Source of the DNA: Liriodendron chinense
Lineage: Eukaryota; Streptophyta; Magnoliopsida; Magnoliales; Magnoliaceae
Length of the DNA: 64,000 nt
Assembly: GCA_003013855.2 (NCBI GenBank)
Contig: PVNU02000773.1
Span: 5,025,001 to 5,089,000 of the forward strand
Direction of reading: 5' to 3'
Below are positions 11,112-23,768 of this stretch, piece after piece. How positions within the stretch are numbered: position 1 is the first letter of the stretch; the number at the start of each line of letters is the position of its first letter. The translations under genes were made by a program, and so were the position numbers. Below the pieces are notes generated by a model. It was not told the origin of the DNA. It ran no database searches and saw only the letters and a list, made by a program, of their open reading frames with translations.

Positions 11112-11916
11112 TAGAGGTGGGCACAAACCAAGCTAGCTCGAAAGCTCGGCTACGATTGGTTTGAAAAAGCTCGGCTCCGATTGGTTTGAATAGAAGTTCA
11201 AACCAAACCAAGTCTCCGAGTCCAGCTCGTTTGAAAAAACAAACCAAACTCAAACTAAGGTAGTTCCGGCTCCGCTTGGCTCGAATCTCGATTTGATTCG
11301 GCTCATAGATTATAAGGACACTGTTTCCTATGGTGTGATCCACTTGAGCTTTGGATATGATTCCATTTTAGGATCATGTCCTAAAATGATATATAAAACA
11401 GATGGATGACATGGATAATACATAATACATATACATGATAACATGGATAATACATAATACATAATACATATACATGATGACATGGATAATACATCATACA
11501 TATATATATGAATGCACACTATTTCCTTGCACTTGTAAAATTATGCTTGGGTACTTTTGTTTGGAAAATACTCTTACATGTCTATTTTGAAGGTGCACTC
11601 TTTTGGAGGATGTTAAACATCATATGGTAAGATATGTTTGTACTTTTATTTTTCTAACTTTTTAAATTCTTTTCTATTTAAGTGAATAAGGAAAAAAAAG
11701 AGCCTACCTTCTATTTGAACTCGGCCCGGCCCGGTTCGAAATTTTCAACCAAGCCAATCCCATCTTGAACCAGATTTTTCTGGAGCAAACCAAACTCGGG
11801 CCGCATGGGTCGGCCCGAAACCCAAACCAAACCGATCCACAAACTGTGGTGGTCCAGAAACAAACCAAACCAAACTAGGGCTAACTCGGCTCGGCCCAGA
11901 TCGTTGCCCACCTCTA
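11112..11916. mobile_element. hAT-like MITE carrying a fold-back half-arm
   Basis: Terminal inverted repeats TAGAGGTGGGCA on the left and TGCCCACCTCTA on the right. Flanking octamers GGTAGGTC (11104-11111) and AGTAGGTC (11917-11924) differ at one base; an 8-bp duplication is the hAT signature. The arms consist of degenerate GCTCGGCT / AACCAAACC runs. The interior (about 11320-11410) holds only the right arm of the fold-back family (GTGTGATCCACTTGAGCTTTG ... CCTAAAATGATATATAAAAC) followed by (ATAATACATA)n repeats. A second copy with the same internal arrangement lies at 38300-38935, so the captured arm was present before the two copies separated. Confidence 0.8.
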
Positions 11917-12511
11917 AGTAGGTCCCACCATGAGTAGGCCATAAACAAAGAATAGGTTACTAGAAACCATTTTAGGCCTTTCGATCTACAGGCCAACAGC
12001 ATAGAATAGTCAACGGGTATCCATTGGAGTGCATTTGTCGAATGGTTAGGATCATTTTTCAAGAAAAAAGGAGGGCCATCCGTGGCCTATCTAATGTGGG
12101 GCCTACCTCTTTAAGTGGGTGGGCCTTACAGCAACTCACATTGCCCACCACCAGACTTCTATTTGACTTCAGTAATCTCTGGAACAACCTGCTTTTCTCA
12201 TTCCAACCGCTCCTTTCGTTTCCTTAGGGGACACTTCCTATCACCGTCCGATCATGATTGAAGAAAGGTTGTAATGAAATGGGTTTTCATGGGAATGGGC
12301 TGTAACGATCCCCCTTAAAGGAAAAAAAGAATGAAGCACCGATCATTTCTCATAAAAGAGATGTGGCCCCCTATTGCCAAAATGAGGTCACTTTCTCTGT
12401 CATTATTTTATTCCGGTAGTTGCTCATCTTAACATAAACGCATGATTATTTTTACAAGAAAGTGACCTCATGTGGTGCACCCTTTAGCTGCATCTCATCA
12501 TCACCTCATCT
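11917..12511. other. Intergenic, no gene recognised
   Basis: Spacer between two MITEs. A short frame at 12024-12227 gives a protein without family features and is treated as chance. Confidence 0.5.
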
Positions 12512-13038
12512 GGGAGCGGATTAGATGTTACCCGGGTAACAGCTTAGTGGGTATTACCTTAACCGTGTGGGGCCCATCTTGATGTGTTTTTTTGTATATC
12601 CACACCTTCCATCTGTTTTCCCATTGCAGTTTAGGTCGTGATCCCAAACCTTAGGAAGCTCCAAGTCTCAGGTAGACCATACCACTAGAAAGAGAGATGA
12701 ATGACCATTAATAACTTTTTGTGGGCCACAAAAGTTTTGGATCAAGCTTATATTTGTATTTACCCTTCATCCAGATCTTCTTGATATTATCATCAGGTTG
12801 GATGGCAAATATGCATTATGAAAACCTTAATATCGGCCCTTTGAAAATTTTAGTGGTGAGGCACTAAATCACCACCTTTTATTGTGGTGTGGTCCAACTG
12901 AGATTTGGACCTGCTTAAGTTTTGGGAAGCCGTCCTAAAACTGGGCCGGAAAAACGGATGGACGGCCTGAATATACAAAAAAAAAATATCAAGGTGGACC
13001 TCACGGAAAGGGTAACTCATAACACCTAATCCGCTCCC
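12512..13038. mobile_element. Fold-back MITE, GGATTAGGTG-tip type
   Basis: Well-preserved copy. The tips are GGGAGCGGATTAGATGTTAC and the reverse complement of AACACCTAATCCGCTCCC. The left arm includes GTGGGGCCCATCTTGATGTG, and the loop includes TTGATATTATCATCAGGTTG. The right arm includes GGTGTGGTCCAACTGAGATT and GGATGGACGGCCTGAATAT. Flanking 9-mers ACCTCATCT and AGCTCACTT agree at 6 of 9 positions, a possible old 9-bp target duplication. Confidence 0.85.
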
Positions 13039-13867
13039 AGCTCACTTGATGAGACAATAGGACCCAACTTAAAAACTAATAGGTCTGGGTCTAAAATTTA
13101 AACTCATTGTTGGGTTTAGGTCCAAAAGTTTGACCCAATTTATCAAATGAGTTAGGCTTTGGTACTCTCAAAATTAACTGAATCTAACCCAAACCAGATC
13201 CAACTCCTAAATGGATCCAACTGTGGGTCATACTAAAGTAGACCAGATTGCGAGCTATTCTGCACTCAAACCAGATTAAACTCCTAAATGGATCCAATGT
13301 GGGTCATACTAAAATAGACCAGATTGCGACCTATACTGCACCGTGGAAAAATTACTTAATCAAGAGTGTGGGTTTTGTGTTTTCTTTTAGTTTAAATTCT
13401 ATGGATGGGTACCAACTTTTTAAAAAATATGGTTTATGCATTCCCTACTTCTGACAATTTAGACAGTTCTAATTAAATTATTCCAAACATTTGATTTTAT
13501 CTGATGAATAATGACAGTTGGTCATTTTATATAAAGAATAGGTCTGCCATCTAGATAGAGATGGTTTTACCTCATTAGATATTCATTCTAGCATCTGAAT
13601 ATGGAATACATGGAATAGATCAAGAAATATTTGAACTATAATTTATACTTACTATTCAGTCTAGCGAACTCCAACAAAATTTCAATCAAAGAAGAATTTC
13701 ATAAATCGAACCACCAAAACTGGTAGCCACCCCTACTCGATGATATATAATATTTATTTGCTGGTTGTTGGGTGGATACAGAGATTGGATGCTGGACTTG
13801 CATTTCACCTAGTATTGATTTGGTAGTTTTAACTTGCGTCCGGCCCTGCCTCGACGATGATCCATCT
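13039..13867. other. Intergenic, with a 77-bp tandem duplication at 13193-13341
   Basis: Two adjacent copies start ACCAGAT at 13193 and 13270; both contain CTCCTAAATGGATCCAA and TAGACCAGATTGCGA. The rest is AT-rich with no recognisable protein. Confidence 0.6.
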
Positions 13868-14308
13868 GGGCAGGGATCTGTAGGGGCCAAGCATCATGTA
13901 TGGGTTTTATCTATGCCATTTATCCAATTTTTTTCAAATTATTTCATGATAGGATCCAAAAATGAGGAATACTCATGGCTTAAGTAGACCACATAGTGAA
14001 GATTTAAAATGTCCACAATTAAAGAAAATTATGAGCTGCGAAAGTTTCAGGTCAAGCTAATATTTTTTTTTTCCCTTTATCCTAGGTCTATATGACCTTA
14101 TTAACATATTTGATGGTAAATAAACATGACGGGCGGTCCCTAGGAGGGTTTCAATGGTGTATGTCATTATCACTGCTGCTTCCTATGGTGTGTCCCACTT
14201 GAGTTTTGTATCTGCCTAATTTTGAGCTCATACACTAAAGTGATGTGGATAAATGGACGGACGGCGTGGATAAAGCTCATACATCAGAGTGGGCTCCAAT
14301 CCACTTCC
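13868..14308. mobile_element. Fold-back MITE, main family (tips unclear)
   Basis: The left arm carries GCATCATGTATGGGTTTTAT and AAAAATGAGGAATACTC. The loop carries GGTCTATATGACCTTATTAAC. The right arm carries GTGTGTCCCACTTGAGTTTTG and GGACGGACGGCGTGGATAAA, ending CATACATCAGAGTGGGCTCC. The outer bases are too decayed to fix exact ends or a target duplication, so boundaries are approximate. Confidence 0.65.
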
Positions 14309-15019
14309 GTTTTTACTCGGGACAAAGGTACAAAAATGTAGAGGCTTTTCTTTGTGGTACACGTCACATGGGACACGTCATTTGGTACATTCATCCACTT
14401 TCCTCTGCTTTGGATGGAACACAGATGGATCGGGTGATCCTAGCCATCTCTTTGAAAAAGATGGTAAAAAGCAAAAATGGTTAACGGTTGGCATTCATTT
14501 AAGTGATGAAAACTAGTGTTGTTTTATCTAATAAATGTGGTTTTTGAAGCATATCCCATCCATGGCAGGGCCCTCTAGATGGACCGTAGAGATTCATAAC
14601 TTAACGTGCCACGTGGACTTTGAAGAGAGACGGGTGTTAGCTCAGGGAGTGCAACATGTTTAAAGCGATGAAGACTTTTCATCTTGTCTACTGTAATGTG
14701 GATTGGCCATGGACCATATACCGTTCCGATCAAATCATGGTAAGAATCTCATAGATGGGCCATAAATGGACGGCTAGAAAGGAAAAGCTTGCAAATCTCA
14801 GATAGGATATTCTGTCACGGTGGACTTTTGGGTTATCACCACATATGTGATGATGGCCCACCAAATCGACGGTCTTGCATGCCTAATTGCAAGGTGCATG
14901 TTTGTGATCTATGGTCATGGAATTTCCACGACCATCGAATGGACAGTCAAAGAAAGACACGAAGAAACTATCAATTTCCAACGAACTGATAATATGGTCA
15001 TGATCACCGAATCGTTTTA
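14309..15019. other. Intergenic, no gene recognised
   Basis: Several short overlapping frames give proteins without any family feature. Base composition matches the surrounding spacer. Confidence 0.5.
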
Positions 15020-15245
15020 GGTTGTAAATAAAAAAAATGAGCCAGATCCAAAACTCAGGTGAGCCACACCACAGGAAACAGTGGAGATGGAAACCCAACC
15101 ATTGAAACCTTCCTGGGGCCACCCTCATCTTGTAGTGTCGCCCACTTTATTCTTTGATATGTCTCATTTTTGGCCTAACAACCTAACATGATCTGGTGAA
15201 ATTGATGGACGGAGTAGATGTCACACTGACATCGTGTTGGGCTTG
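15020..15245. repeat. Truncated fold-back element
   Basis: A left-arm piece (AAATGAGCCAGATCCAAAAC ... CCACACCACAGGAAACAGTG ... ACCATTGAAACCTTCCTG) is joined to a distal right-arm piece (TCTCATTTTTGGCCTAACAA ... GATGGACGGAGTAGATG). The central loop and half of each arm are missing, as expected from an internal deletion. Confidence 0.65.
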
Positions 15246-16544
15246 ATTAGTGTCATCTCTCGGTTTTGTTCCATCCAAATGTGGCAACTATTTCGACTGT
15301 TGAAGACAGATATGATAGCATGATAGGCTGGGTTTGAGTTGGACCCTGATAGGTCCAATCTGGCCTGGCATTCACTATAAAGGACTAAGGCCCAAACCAG
15401 GAATGGGCCTAGGCCGAAAAATTGTACACGTGGCATACACTTAATCACATTAAGACCGTCCAAATTGTGGGTTCCGTTTTAGATGGATCATAAACCTAAA
15501 ACTACACCGGACCAATGTCTTGGCTGGCAGATTTGTGGCCAACCAATGGACGAATGAGGGCCATTGAGTTCAACCCCAACCTGGGTTTTGGGCCCCACAA
15601 AAAATTGGGCTGTACGTCAGTTTGTTTTTGCCTAAATGCCCAACGAGTAGGTCTACCCTGACCTGCATTTTAACATTCGTGGGCTGAGTATGACGATTGT
15701 GGGCCCTGCCAGGTCAGAACCCGTATGAACCCATGACTATTTTGAGCATGGACCCTTGCCCTCAGCTCGTCATACGGTGGACTTGGACATTACGCACCCT
15801 GGCCCAGCCCTAGCCCTTTGCCACCCTAACCCTTATATTTAGGGCCGTATACCAAAATCTAGCTGGCCTACTTGTAACTGGCCTGCTTGAATGTGGAATG
15901 TGAACAGTGTCTTTTTTAGGTAGCAGGTTATTTGATACTCTGGCAGACGCTTGATACACAGGCTCTATGAAATTATACACGTGGCATATATTAAGTCACA
16001 TGGATTGACGACTCATCGGTGTCAACTTGGACTCGTCGAGCCGATAGTTTGACACGACAACGCAGGTAGTGAAGGTAGGCCTAAGTTGACCTGACTGGAC
16101 CGAGTCACGAGTCACTCAGGAACTCCTCCCAAGTCACCGAGTCTAAAAACAATGAGTCAAAAGTCCCAAAATGAGATTGGATGAACAGTTCTAACCTCTG
16201 ATCGGTGAACCCTTGTCTGTTGATACCTACAGATCACCATTGGAAAATTTTCATTTTTAACCGTCCAATAAAAGTCCACCAATCTGTTAGTCAGACGATC
16301 AAATATGCTTAATTTTGGTTCATGACCCATTTAAACTGGGACCCCACAAATTGGACAGTTTATTTTAATCCACTTGTATGCCACGTATTCAAATCCTTAA
16401 GGGCCTCTGTATCATCAATCACACCAAACCTTTTCTATCCTTTATTAAGCATCCATAGTCTGCACACATTGGGCTCACCCAACGATTTTAGCTTCTTTTT
16501 TTTTTCGCTTACACGACATTGACCATCAGGACCACCAAATGGAT
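15246..16544. other. Intergenic, no gene recognised
   Basis: AT-rich spacer of 1.3 kb with no recognisable coding sequence or complete mobile element. Confidence 0.5.
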
Positions 16545-16730
16545 GGTTCAGATTGGACGGGAATTGCCTGTGCTAGGGGGCACAGGAAGTTCCTGTGGTC
16601 AGAAGCTGCGTAGGACCCACATAGATGCCGTGACAGCAGTCCAAAAATCATGAAGATCCAGAACTCAAGTGTGGATTGAACGCTAACCATTGAAAACTTT
16701 GTGGGGCCACAGAATTTTTGCAATATTTGT
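16545..16730. repeat. Fold-back left-arm fragment
   Basis: Contains AAGTTCCTGTGG near its left edge, then TCCAGAACTCAAGTGTGGAT and CTAACCATTGAAAACTTTGTG, which match the left arm of the 42486/44624-type elements. The right half is absent. Confidence 0.55.
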
Positions 16731-16919
16731 TCCTAGATCTTATTGAGTGTCACCATTGTTGTGATACTTGCCAAACCTACCGTGTATTTGTAATACTAGC
16801 CGAGGTCCTTCCAAAGTTGTAATACAAAGCACACCACAACAGGTGGACGCAAAACCTAGATGGAATCAAAATCTAAGGACAGAATACCACCACAAATGTT
16901 TTATTACCTGCCTCACCTA

Positions 16920-17420
16920 AATAGTGTCCGTAGAGACACCCCGGGTGTATCGTAGTCAGCTCCATACCGTGCCCGCCTATACCTGCAAACGCCTTTTGCA
17001 GCCGCCCAATCCATCGAAAGGTGGACAGCAGGCCGGTGAAGGAGGTTGCTTAGGCTCCGCACCGATTGGCGACCTAAACCTGCTTTCACGGGGCGTTGTC
17101 TGCTGTCCTATCCCACAAGACTACAGGTCTACTCAGGCCGTGAGGTGTCCCAGGACTACACGGTCCAGTATGTTAACCTGGGGAGCTAAGGCAATAGTTT
17201 GCACGTACTTTTAATAAATTTCCCGGGCTCGGTCGATATGCCCCCGATCATCCCCTTATAGACAGGCCCCTGAAGATCCAGCCATCCAATCTTTTGGCAT
17301 TTTCTCAACCTTAAGCATCTCGCAGTTTAAGGAGATTGTCGGCATCCCTCATCTTGCTGTGGGCCCCTAAGTTTAAGGTTTGGGATCATCAAATCCGGGA
17401 CTCCTACATGTTTAGGAGAT
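16920..17420. other. GC-rich segment, possible LTR or retroelement remnant
   Basis: This stretch is clearly richer in G+C and CpG than its neighbours. It contains an open frame (16924-17214) whose product resembles no family I know. Features such as CAAGACTACAGG, the CCTTATAGACAGG stretch and the abrupt compositional edges suggest part of a decayed retrotransposon LTR or leader, but no paired copy, primer site or polypurine tract is visible. Confidence 0.3.
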
Positions 17421-19594
17421 CAGAGGTTGGCATCAGCAGACCGTTCTTCTTAAAGATCTGTCTAATCTGACCTAAGATGAATTAAACTAATTCCAACTAG
17501 TTGAAGTAATGCACTGGACAAAAGTGAAGAGACTAACTAAGCAATTCAAACTTGTTGTAGCATGGTGCTAAACAGAAATGGAGATGCTAAACTAGCATAA
17601 GTTATGAATTTTTTTTTTTTTTTATGTTAGACGAAGAGATTTGCTAAGTAGCATTAACCCAAGTAAAATATTTGTTTGATTTGATTGGCGAGTGACTCGG
17701 AGCTCTTCATTCTCTATTGCTTTTATGACAGGTTCGACGATCGATCTGATCAATTACCATGTATGTGCGTATGTTTCTGTTTGAGATGTTTCTATTTTGG
17801 GTAGAGGCCAGCTAATCATTACATTACCATGCATGCTTATGTTTCCATTTTTAAACGATTTTCTTTTCTTAGTACACTATTTAATGGTCTAAGGTTGTGC
17901 ATAGGCAATCAATTCTTACAACGTGTCTCTAGATATAACCACCTTAATGTTATCTCAGGCTATACGTGCTCTCTGGATGCTTTACATATGTGCAGCTTGT
18001 ATCTTCTAACCACGTGTTACTAGGAGAATGACAATATCTAGGGTTTCAGTTATGCATACATTTCTGGTGGCTCCAGCTTGCTTGGCATGAATTGCGTCTC
18101 CATGAGTACCTTTTTTGGCTTCCGTGCAAGTGTGCCGATACAGTGATGGCATCTTATTTTTTTAGTATTTTCTTGATATTTGTGTGTTTCTAGGCATTTT
18201 GATGTAGGGAGTGAACCCCATGATTGAGGGCGAGGATCGATGACTTTTTTATGGAGCTGGACGGAAAGAAGATCAAGAAAATCGATGGTCGATATCATAT
18301 TTCGGCCATCCGAACACCCTGGTCAACTGGACAAACTGGATCAAGAATCGAAGGAATAGTTGTTGAAACAGCTCTGTCAATCCCATCGACAGTTCTGTCG
18401 ACCCTATCGGCATCTCCGTTGACCCTATTGACGATGTTCATTTTGCTTGCTAAACAGTTCAGGACCATTGTCAATCCTATCGACGAGCATGCAGTTTACT
18501 CACTAGATAGTTCAGAACCATCGTCGACTCTATCAACGGACTACCGTCAGATTACGCGAACTTACGCTGTTTTTGTTTCCTTTTTTTATTAGGATTCTTC
18601 ATAATCTCATTTTTTAGGGATTTGAGTTATTGTTAAACTATTTAAGCATGCTTATTTTCGTAGTAGATGAGACATTATTGAATTTTATTACAATTTCTCT
18701 GAGTTTATACTCTGTTTACTCGTGTTCTTCTAGTGCCCCTTGAGAAATCAAGGAAGATCAATTTAGGATTTTCGATAGGCCCATGGATTCGGATTAGTTA
18801 TCTTACGAGAGAGACGGTGATCGATCTCGTTCTACATATGGCTGCATCCAATTTCTTTGTGTATGTGGATGTTTATGGGTGTTTTTTTTTTTTTTTTTTT
18901 TGTATTTTTAGGTGTTTCTTTATGTTTCTTGGTATTTTTCTTTCTTTCTTTAAGTTTTTTATTGTTTCTTAATATTTTTTAGGGATTTTTAGTGCTTTGG
19001 GTTTTCTCAGTATTATGGATTTTGTGGTGTTTTTATATATTGTCTTAGTATTTATAGTATTTATGAGTGATTGCTTTTTTTTAATGTTTTGCAATATTTC
19101 AACGTATATTTTTCTTGGTGCTTCTTCATTATATATTCTTGTGCTTATAGTGTGTTTGAGCTCTGTAGGGCCTACAATATTCTGTAAGTAGAATCTAGAT
19201 CGTGCATTTGGGTTTTCCCATCAATCCAAACGGTTCATGCATTTGAGTTTTCCCATCACATTAGCCATATGTTTCAAAATCCAAGCTCATTGAGCTAGGG
19301 AACAATAAACACATTAAGAAAGGTGATGCCTATCCTGAAACTTCTACATGTGATGCGTCGCTCTAAAATAAAAATTTTAAGATTGGAATGATTTTCTTCA
19401 TGTATGGTGAGGATAAGGCGATTGACTGTATGCACAGTTTGAATTCTACATACACATCACAGGTGGGCCCACGAGTAACAGTGAACCATGGAAAAATATG
19501 CCTGAAAACATATAAAGACAATCCTACTTGCATTTACATATTTTGCATTGGAAGGAAACACATTCATGGTAGAAATTGCCAACTCTACAAAACT
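17421..19594. other. AT-rich intergenic DNA with LTR-like tail motif
   Basis: No host gene is recognised. GAGACGGTGATCGATCT at 18811-18827 matches motifs at 40626-40640 and 51925-51935; all three follow T-rich, AT-rich stretches resembling the 3' part of retrotransposon LTRs. A patch at about 18370-18500 contains imperfect repeats of CATCGACAGTTCTGTCGACC type. The frames at 18733-19191 are translations of T-rich runs. Confidence 0.4.
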
Positions 19595-20057
19595 TGTTAA
19601 TATTACATATTGTGGAATAATCGGATCGTCTATGCATCAAATAATGGAGATTCCATACTATAATCTTAAAGCCATACCTGATTGGGAAGACATTCTCGAT
19701 GCCATCGTGTTACTGAGAAGAACTCTTGGTCTCCCGCACCTTACACCTTTAGGAGAACCACTCAATGGGACTAGGGTTTTCTCTTGTATGTTGGTGAGGA
19801 GACCAAGACATATATTTATGGGAAATAGGACCAGAGAAGCTTACCCATCACACTTCTCTCCTCTAGGGTCTCTACACCATAGGTTTCATATCTGACTTAA
19901 TAACCGCGAATAGGGACCACGGTTTAAACGTCCCGCCCCGAACCTATTTATAATGATCACAACTATAATGGGGCCCACTAAATTGCTCAATCTGAATAAT
20001 CCAACGGTCATGATCTAAATCGATGATCATGTGTGGCCTATCCAAATGAGTCTTACA
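19595..20057 (-). repeat. 3' LTR of the outer copia element
   Basis: 463 bp, TG...CA ends in plus-strand reading (TGTTAATATTAC ... GAGTCTTACA). It matches 26674-26964 plus 32642-32799, the two pieces of the split partner LTR. It contains TTAATAACCGCGAATAGGGA and TATTTATAATGATC stretches shared by both copies. Being uninterrupted, it gives the empty-site sequence for the nested insertion (CATAGGTTTCATATC). Confidence 0.95.
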
Positions 20058-20071
20058 TTCTCCCACTTGGG
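20058..20071 (-). other. Polypurine tract of the outer copia element
   Basis: On the minus strand this reads as a purine-rich AAGTGGGAGAA immediately before the 3' LTR, where plus-strand DNA synthesis is primed in copia elements. Confidence 0.8.
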
Positions 20072-20565
20072 CTACACTGATCTCTGAAGAAAAACAAAAT
20101 ATTTTATTTTATTTTGTGAAAAATATTTTATAAAACGCATTTGTTTTAAAAGTTCCTAATGGGCGCCCTACTGATTTCAAAACAATACTATTGGATAATT
20201 ATGAACAACACTTGTCAGATCCAGGTCCATCAAGACCACTGATACTGAATCGTGGTAGTCAACACAACATTTAATATTTTCGAAGTGTGACGAATCACGA
20301 TCACAAATACCAATAGCCTTAATGACATGGATCAAAGATATGGGGTGTGGTATGAAGATTACACGTCTTATATGATCATACGTGCTTATCTTCAAGTGGT
20401 CCTACTGAACGTGTCTCCAAGACAAAAACCAAAGTCTTGCTTACTCAAAACTGAATGTGCACACTGAAGGAAAAGCAAGATATAAACTGAAAAACAGAAT
20501 CATCAATGCATAAAAGATATCTCTAAAATGTCTGGACATAATCGGATCATATATGAAAACTCCCA

Positions 20566-22118
20566 CTACTGAAACACATCATTGGGATCAACAACTCCCA
20601 TAGACGTCACATGCTCCTTATAGAGCGTGATAGGAAGGCCTATAGTGAGATGATCGACTATCATCAACCTTGTGCCGATGAGTTCTACAGACACTTCACG
20701 ATTCTGAACTCTCTCCTTCATAATAAGGTATTTAATGTCAATGTGCTTTGACCTCGATAAATGCTTGTTCTTGTTGGAGAAGTTAACTGTAGCTGAATTA
20801 TTACAATAGATCTTCAATGATTTCGAGATCATCTGCATAACTCGTAACCAGAGAAAAAACTCTGAAACCAGATCGCCTGATTTGTGCCTTCATGACAAGC
20901 TACATACTCTGCTTCCATGGTAAATGATGTCCGTAATCGATTGTTTCATCCTCTTCCATAATATGGCTCCACCAACCATCATGAATACATAGCCCGAGGT
21001 GGACTTCTTGCTGTCAAGACAACCAGCAAAATCTGCATCTGTATATCCTACCAACTCCAAATGGTTGGATCTCCTGTATATGAGTTAGAAGTCCTTTGTC
21101 CTTTGCAGGTAGCGCAACACTTTCTTTACAGCTATCCAATAATTCATTCCTGGATTACTAAGGTACCTGCCCAACATTCCAACCACAAAAGCAATATCCG
21201 AACGTGTACAAACCTGAGTATACATGATGCTCCCTACTGCTGATGCATACGGAATGGCTTTCATCTTGTCCTTTTCTAGGTCATTCTTAGGACACTGAAA
21301 TTGACCAAACTTGTCACCTTTTGCAATAGGTGCTTGGCCAAGAGTACAATCTTACATGCTAAACCTTTCGAAAATCCTATCAATATAGGCCATCTGCGAC
21401 AGGCCAAGTAATCCACATGATCTGTCCCGGCTAATCTGAATGCTGATGACAAAGGAGGCATCACCAAGATCTTTCATCTCAAAATTTTAATATAGAAATT
21501 TCTTAATTTCACGCAACAATCCAATATCACTATTGGCTAATAAAATCTCATCAACATACAAGACTAAATGATAAACTTACTCCTACTGATTTTCACATAT
21601 ATGCACTCATCTACAGTGTTCTCAATGAAACCATATGAGGAAATGACTTTATGGAACTTTAGGTACCACTGTCGTGATGCCTGTTTCAACTTATAAATGG
21701 ACTTTTTAAGTTTGTAGACCAAATGTTCTGAGCCTTTGGCTTTAAAACCTTCTGGTTGCAACATATATACGTTCTCCATTAGATCTACATTAAGGATCGC
21801 AATTTTCACGTCCATTTGATGTAGTTCCAGATCCATATGAGCCACAAGAGCCATAATGATCATAAAGGAGTCTTTCTTAGATACAGTTAAGAAAGTCTCC
21901 TTAAAGTCAATGCCCTCACGCTAAGTGAAACCCTTTACAACTAGCCTGGCTTTATACCTTTCGATATTGCCCTTAGAGTCCCGTTTGGTTTTAAATACCC
22001 ACTTACAACCAATTGGCCTAATCCATTCAGGCAATTCAACAAGGTCTCAGACTTTGTTGTCCTTCATGGATTTCAATTCATCATTCATGGCATCGAACCA
22101 ATGAGAAGAATTCGCACT
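20566..22118 (-). pseudogene. Reverse transcriptase and RNase H region (copia pol), broken
   Basis: Minus-strand pieces carry recognisable copia motifs. The RT core reads MDVKIAILNVDLMENVYMLQ (normally MDVKTAFLNG), then a YVDE version of the YVDD active-site box near 21545-21560, EMKDLGDASFV, and an SIMYT / RSDIAFVVGMLGRYLSNPG stretch. RNase H follows with YTDADFAGCLDSKKSTSGYV at about 21000-21060 and SRSKHIDIKYLIMKERV at about 20720-20770. Several in-frame stops and frameshifts separate the pieces. The second catalytic Asp of YVDD is Glu, so the enzyme would be inactive even without the stops. Confidence 0.88.
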
Positions 22119-23768
22119 TTATTCAACCTGTGAAAGGGACAAACGATCATTTTCAACCTCAATGTCAAACTCATGCTCCTGCAAATAGACGATGTAATCG
22201 TCTGGTATTGCAGATCTTCTCTCTCTATGTAATCGTCTTAATGGCTTATTATTCTGAATTGGGTTTTCCATTTCCTCATCAGTGGGTTGTATTTGAGGCT
22301 TTACATGGTCATCCACAGGGATCTCAGTATCCATTGCTGGACGGACAACCACGCTACTTTGAATGATTGTAGTGGGAATCACAATTCGCTCTTCCTCAAA
22401 TACAATATCTCTTAAATTTATGCTCCCACTATCTTCAATGTTTTCAATAAACCTAGCATTCGCAGTCTCAATGACTCTCATGGAATATAATGGACAATAA
22501 AATCTGAATCCTTTTGATCTTTCTGGGTATCCAATAAAAAAGCAATTAACAGTTTTAGGGTCAAGCTTTCTTTTATGCGAGTTATACGGTTTAGCTTCCC
22601 CATACATGAAAATATCGTAGACTAGGCTTTCGCCCTGTCCACAATTCATATGGAGTTTTCATTACAGCCTTGCTTGGGACCCTATTAAGAATATGCACAG
22701 CCGTTTTTAACGCATTACCCCACAAAGATTCTGACAACGTTGAATTACTAATCATAGATCGCACCATGTCCTTTAGGGTGGGATTAAGCCTTTCCGCTAC
22801 ACCATTCTGCTCTAAGGTACTAGGCATGGTGTACTAGGCGACGATGCCACAATCTTGCAGGTATCTAGCGAATGGACCTGGACTACGCCTAGATTTATCA
22901 TACCTTCCGTAGTACTCACCACCACGGTCGGATCTAACGACTTTGATCTTTCTGTTGAGTTGATTCTCGACTTCAGCCTTATAGATCTTAAATGTATCTA
23001 GGACGTCTGATTTTTCGTTAATAAGGTATAAGTACTCATAACGAAAGTAGTCATCTATAAAAGTGATAAAATACTTTTGCCCATTCTAGGATGCTGTAGG
23101 GAACGGTTCGCAGATGTCTATATGAATCACTTCTAAGAGTCTTACGTTCTTAGTGGCACCCCTTTTCCTTATTCTAGTCTGTTTATCTTTAATGTAATCA
23201 ATACAAACCCCAAAGTCTGAGAAGTCCAGGGAGTGAAGAATTTCTTCACGCACAAGCCTTTCCAATCTCTCATGAGAGATGTGGCCTAATCACTTGTGCC
23301 ATAGCATTGAAGAATTCTAACAATATAAACTTTGTTTAATGCCTTTAGTGTTTACATGTGAGGAGTTAATGTTGTATACATGTGAAACATTCAAATCTAG
23401 TTGAGAAATGGAATTGCCAGAACCAATCACAATCGAATTATAACAAATACTTAATTTTCATTTGCAAATTTAAACTCATAACCATATTTGTCTAAACAAG
23501 AAATGGAAACTAAATTGCGCCTTATAAAAAGCACACAAACAGTATCTATTAGATCAAGAAAGTATCTTGACGATAACCTAAGCGTACAGACTCCAATAGC
23601 TTTTACGTTTACTTCAATGCCGTTCCTCATATAGACTGATCTTTCTGCATCAGTTGACGTTTGGCTTTGGAGCATATCCTGCATGAAATTACATATGTGA
23701 ATAATTACACCAGAATCTATCCACTAGAAGTCTATGGACACATCAACTAAATTTTAATTCAAAACAGA
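22119..23768 (-). pseudogene. Protease and integrase region (copia pol), broken
   Basis: The protease has an IDSG motif at about 23720-23730, ahead of a frame ending at 23451. The integrase begins with a zinc-binding segment (LGHISHERLERLVREEIL), followed by the catalytic-core motifs HIDICEPFP (first Asp), DRGGEYYG (second Asp) and NGVAERLN (catalytic Glu kept). The downstream connector reads LWGNALKTAVHILNRVPSKA and GYPERSKGFRFYCP. At least two stops interrupt it, including one just before the NGVAERLN block. The order and motifs are those of Ty1/copia rather than gypsy, where integrase follows RNase H. Confidence 0.88.

Noticed and set aside
16924..17214. 96-codon frame in the GC-rich segment
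   Set aside because: No recognisable domain. Long frames arise easily in GC-rich DNA, so I only describe the segment.
18733..19191. Phe-rich frames suggesting membrane proteins
   Set aside because: They are translations of T-rich runs, with no conserved motif.
19548..19895. Two similar frames here and at 26710-26970 that could look like a duplicated gene
   Set aside because: They are the two LTR copies of the outer copia element.
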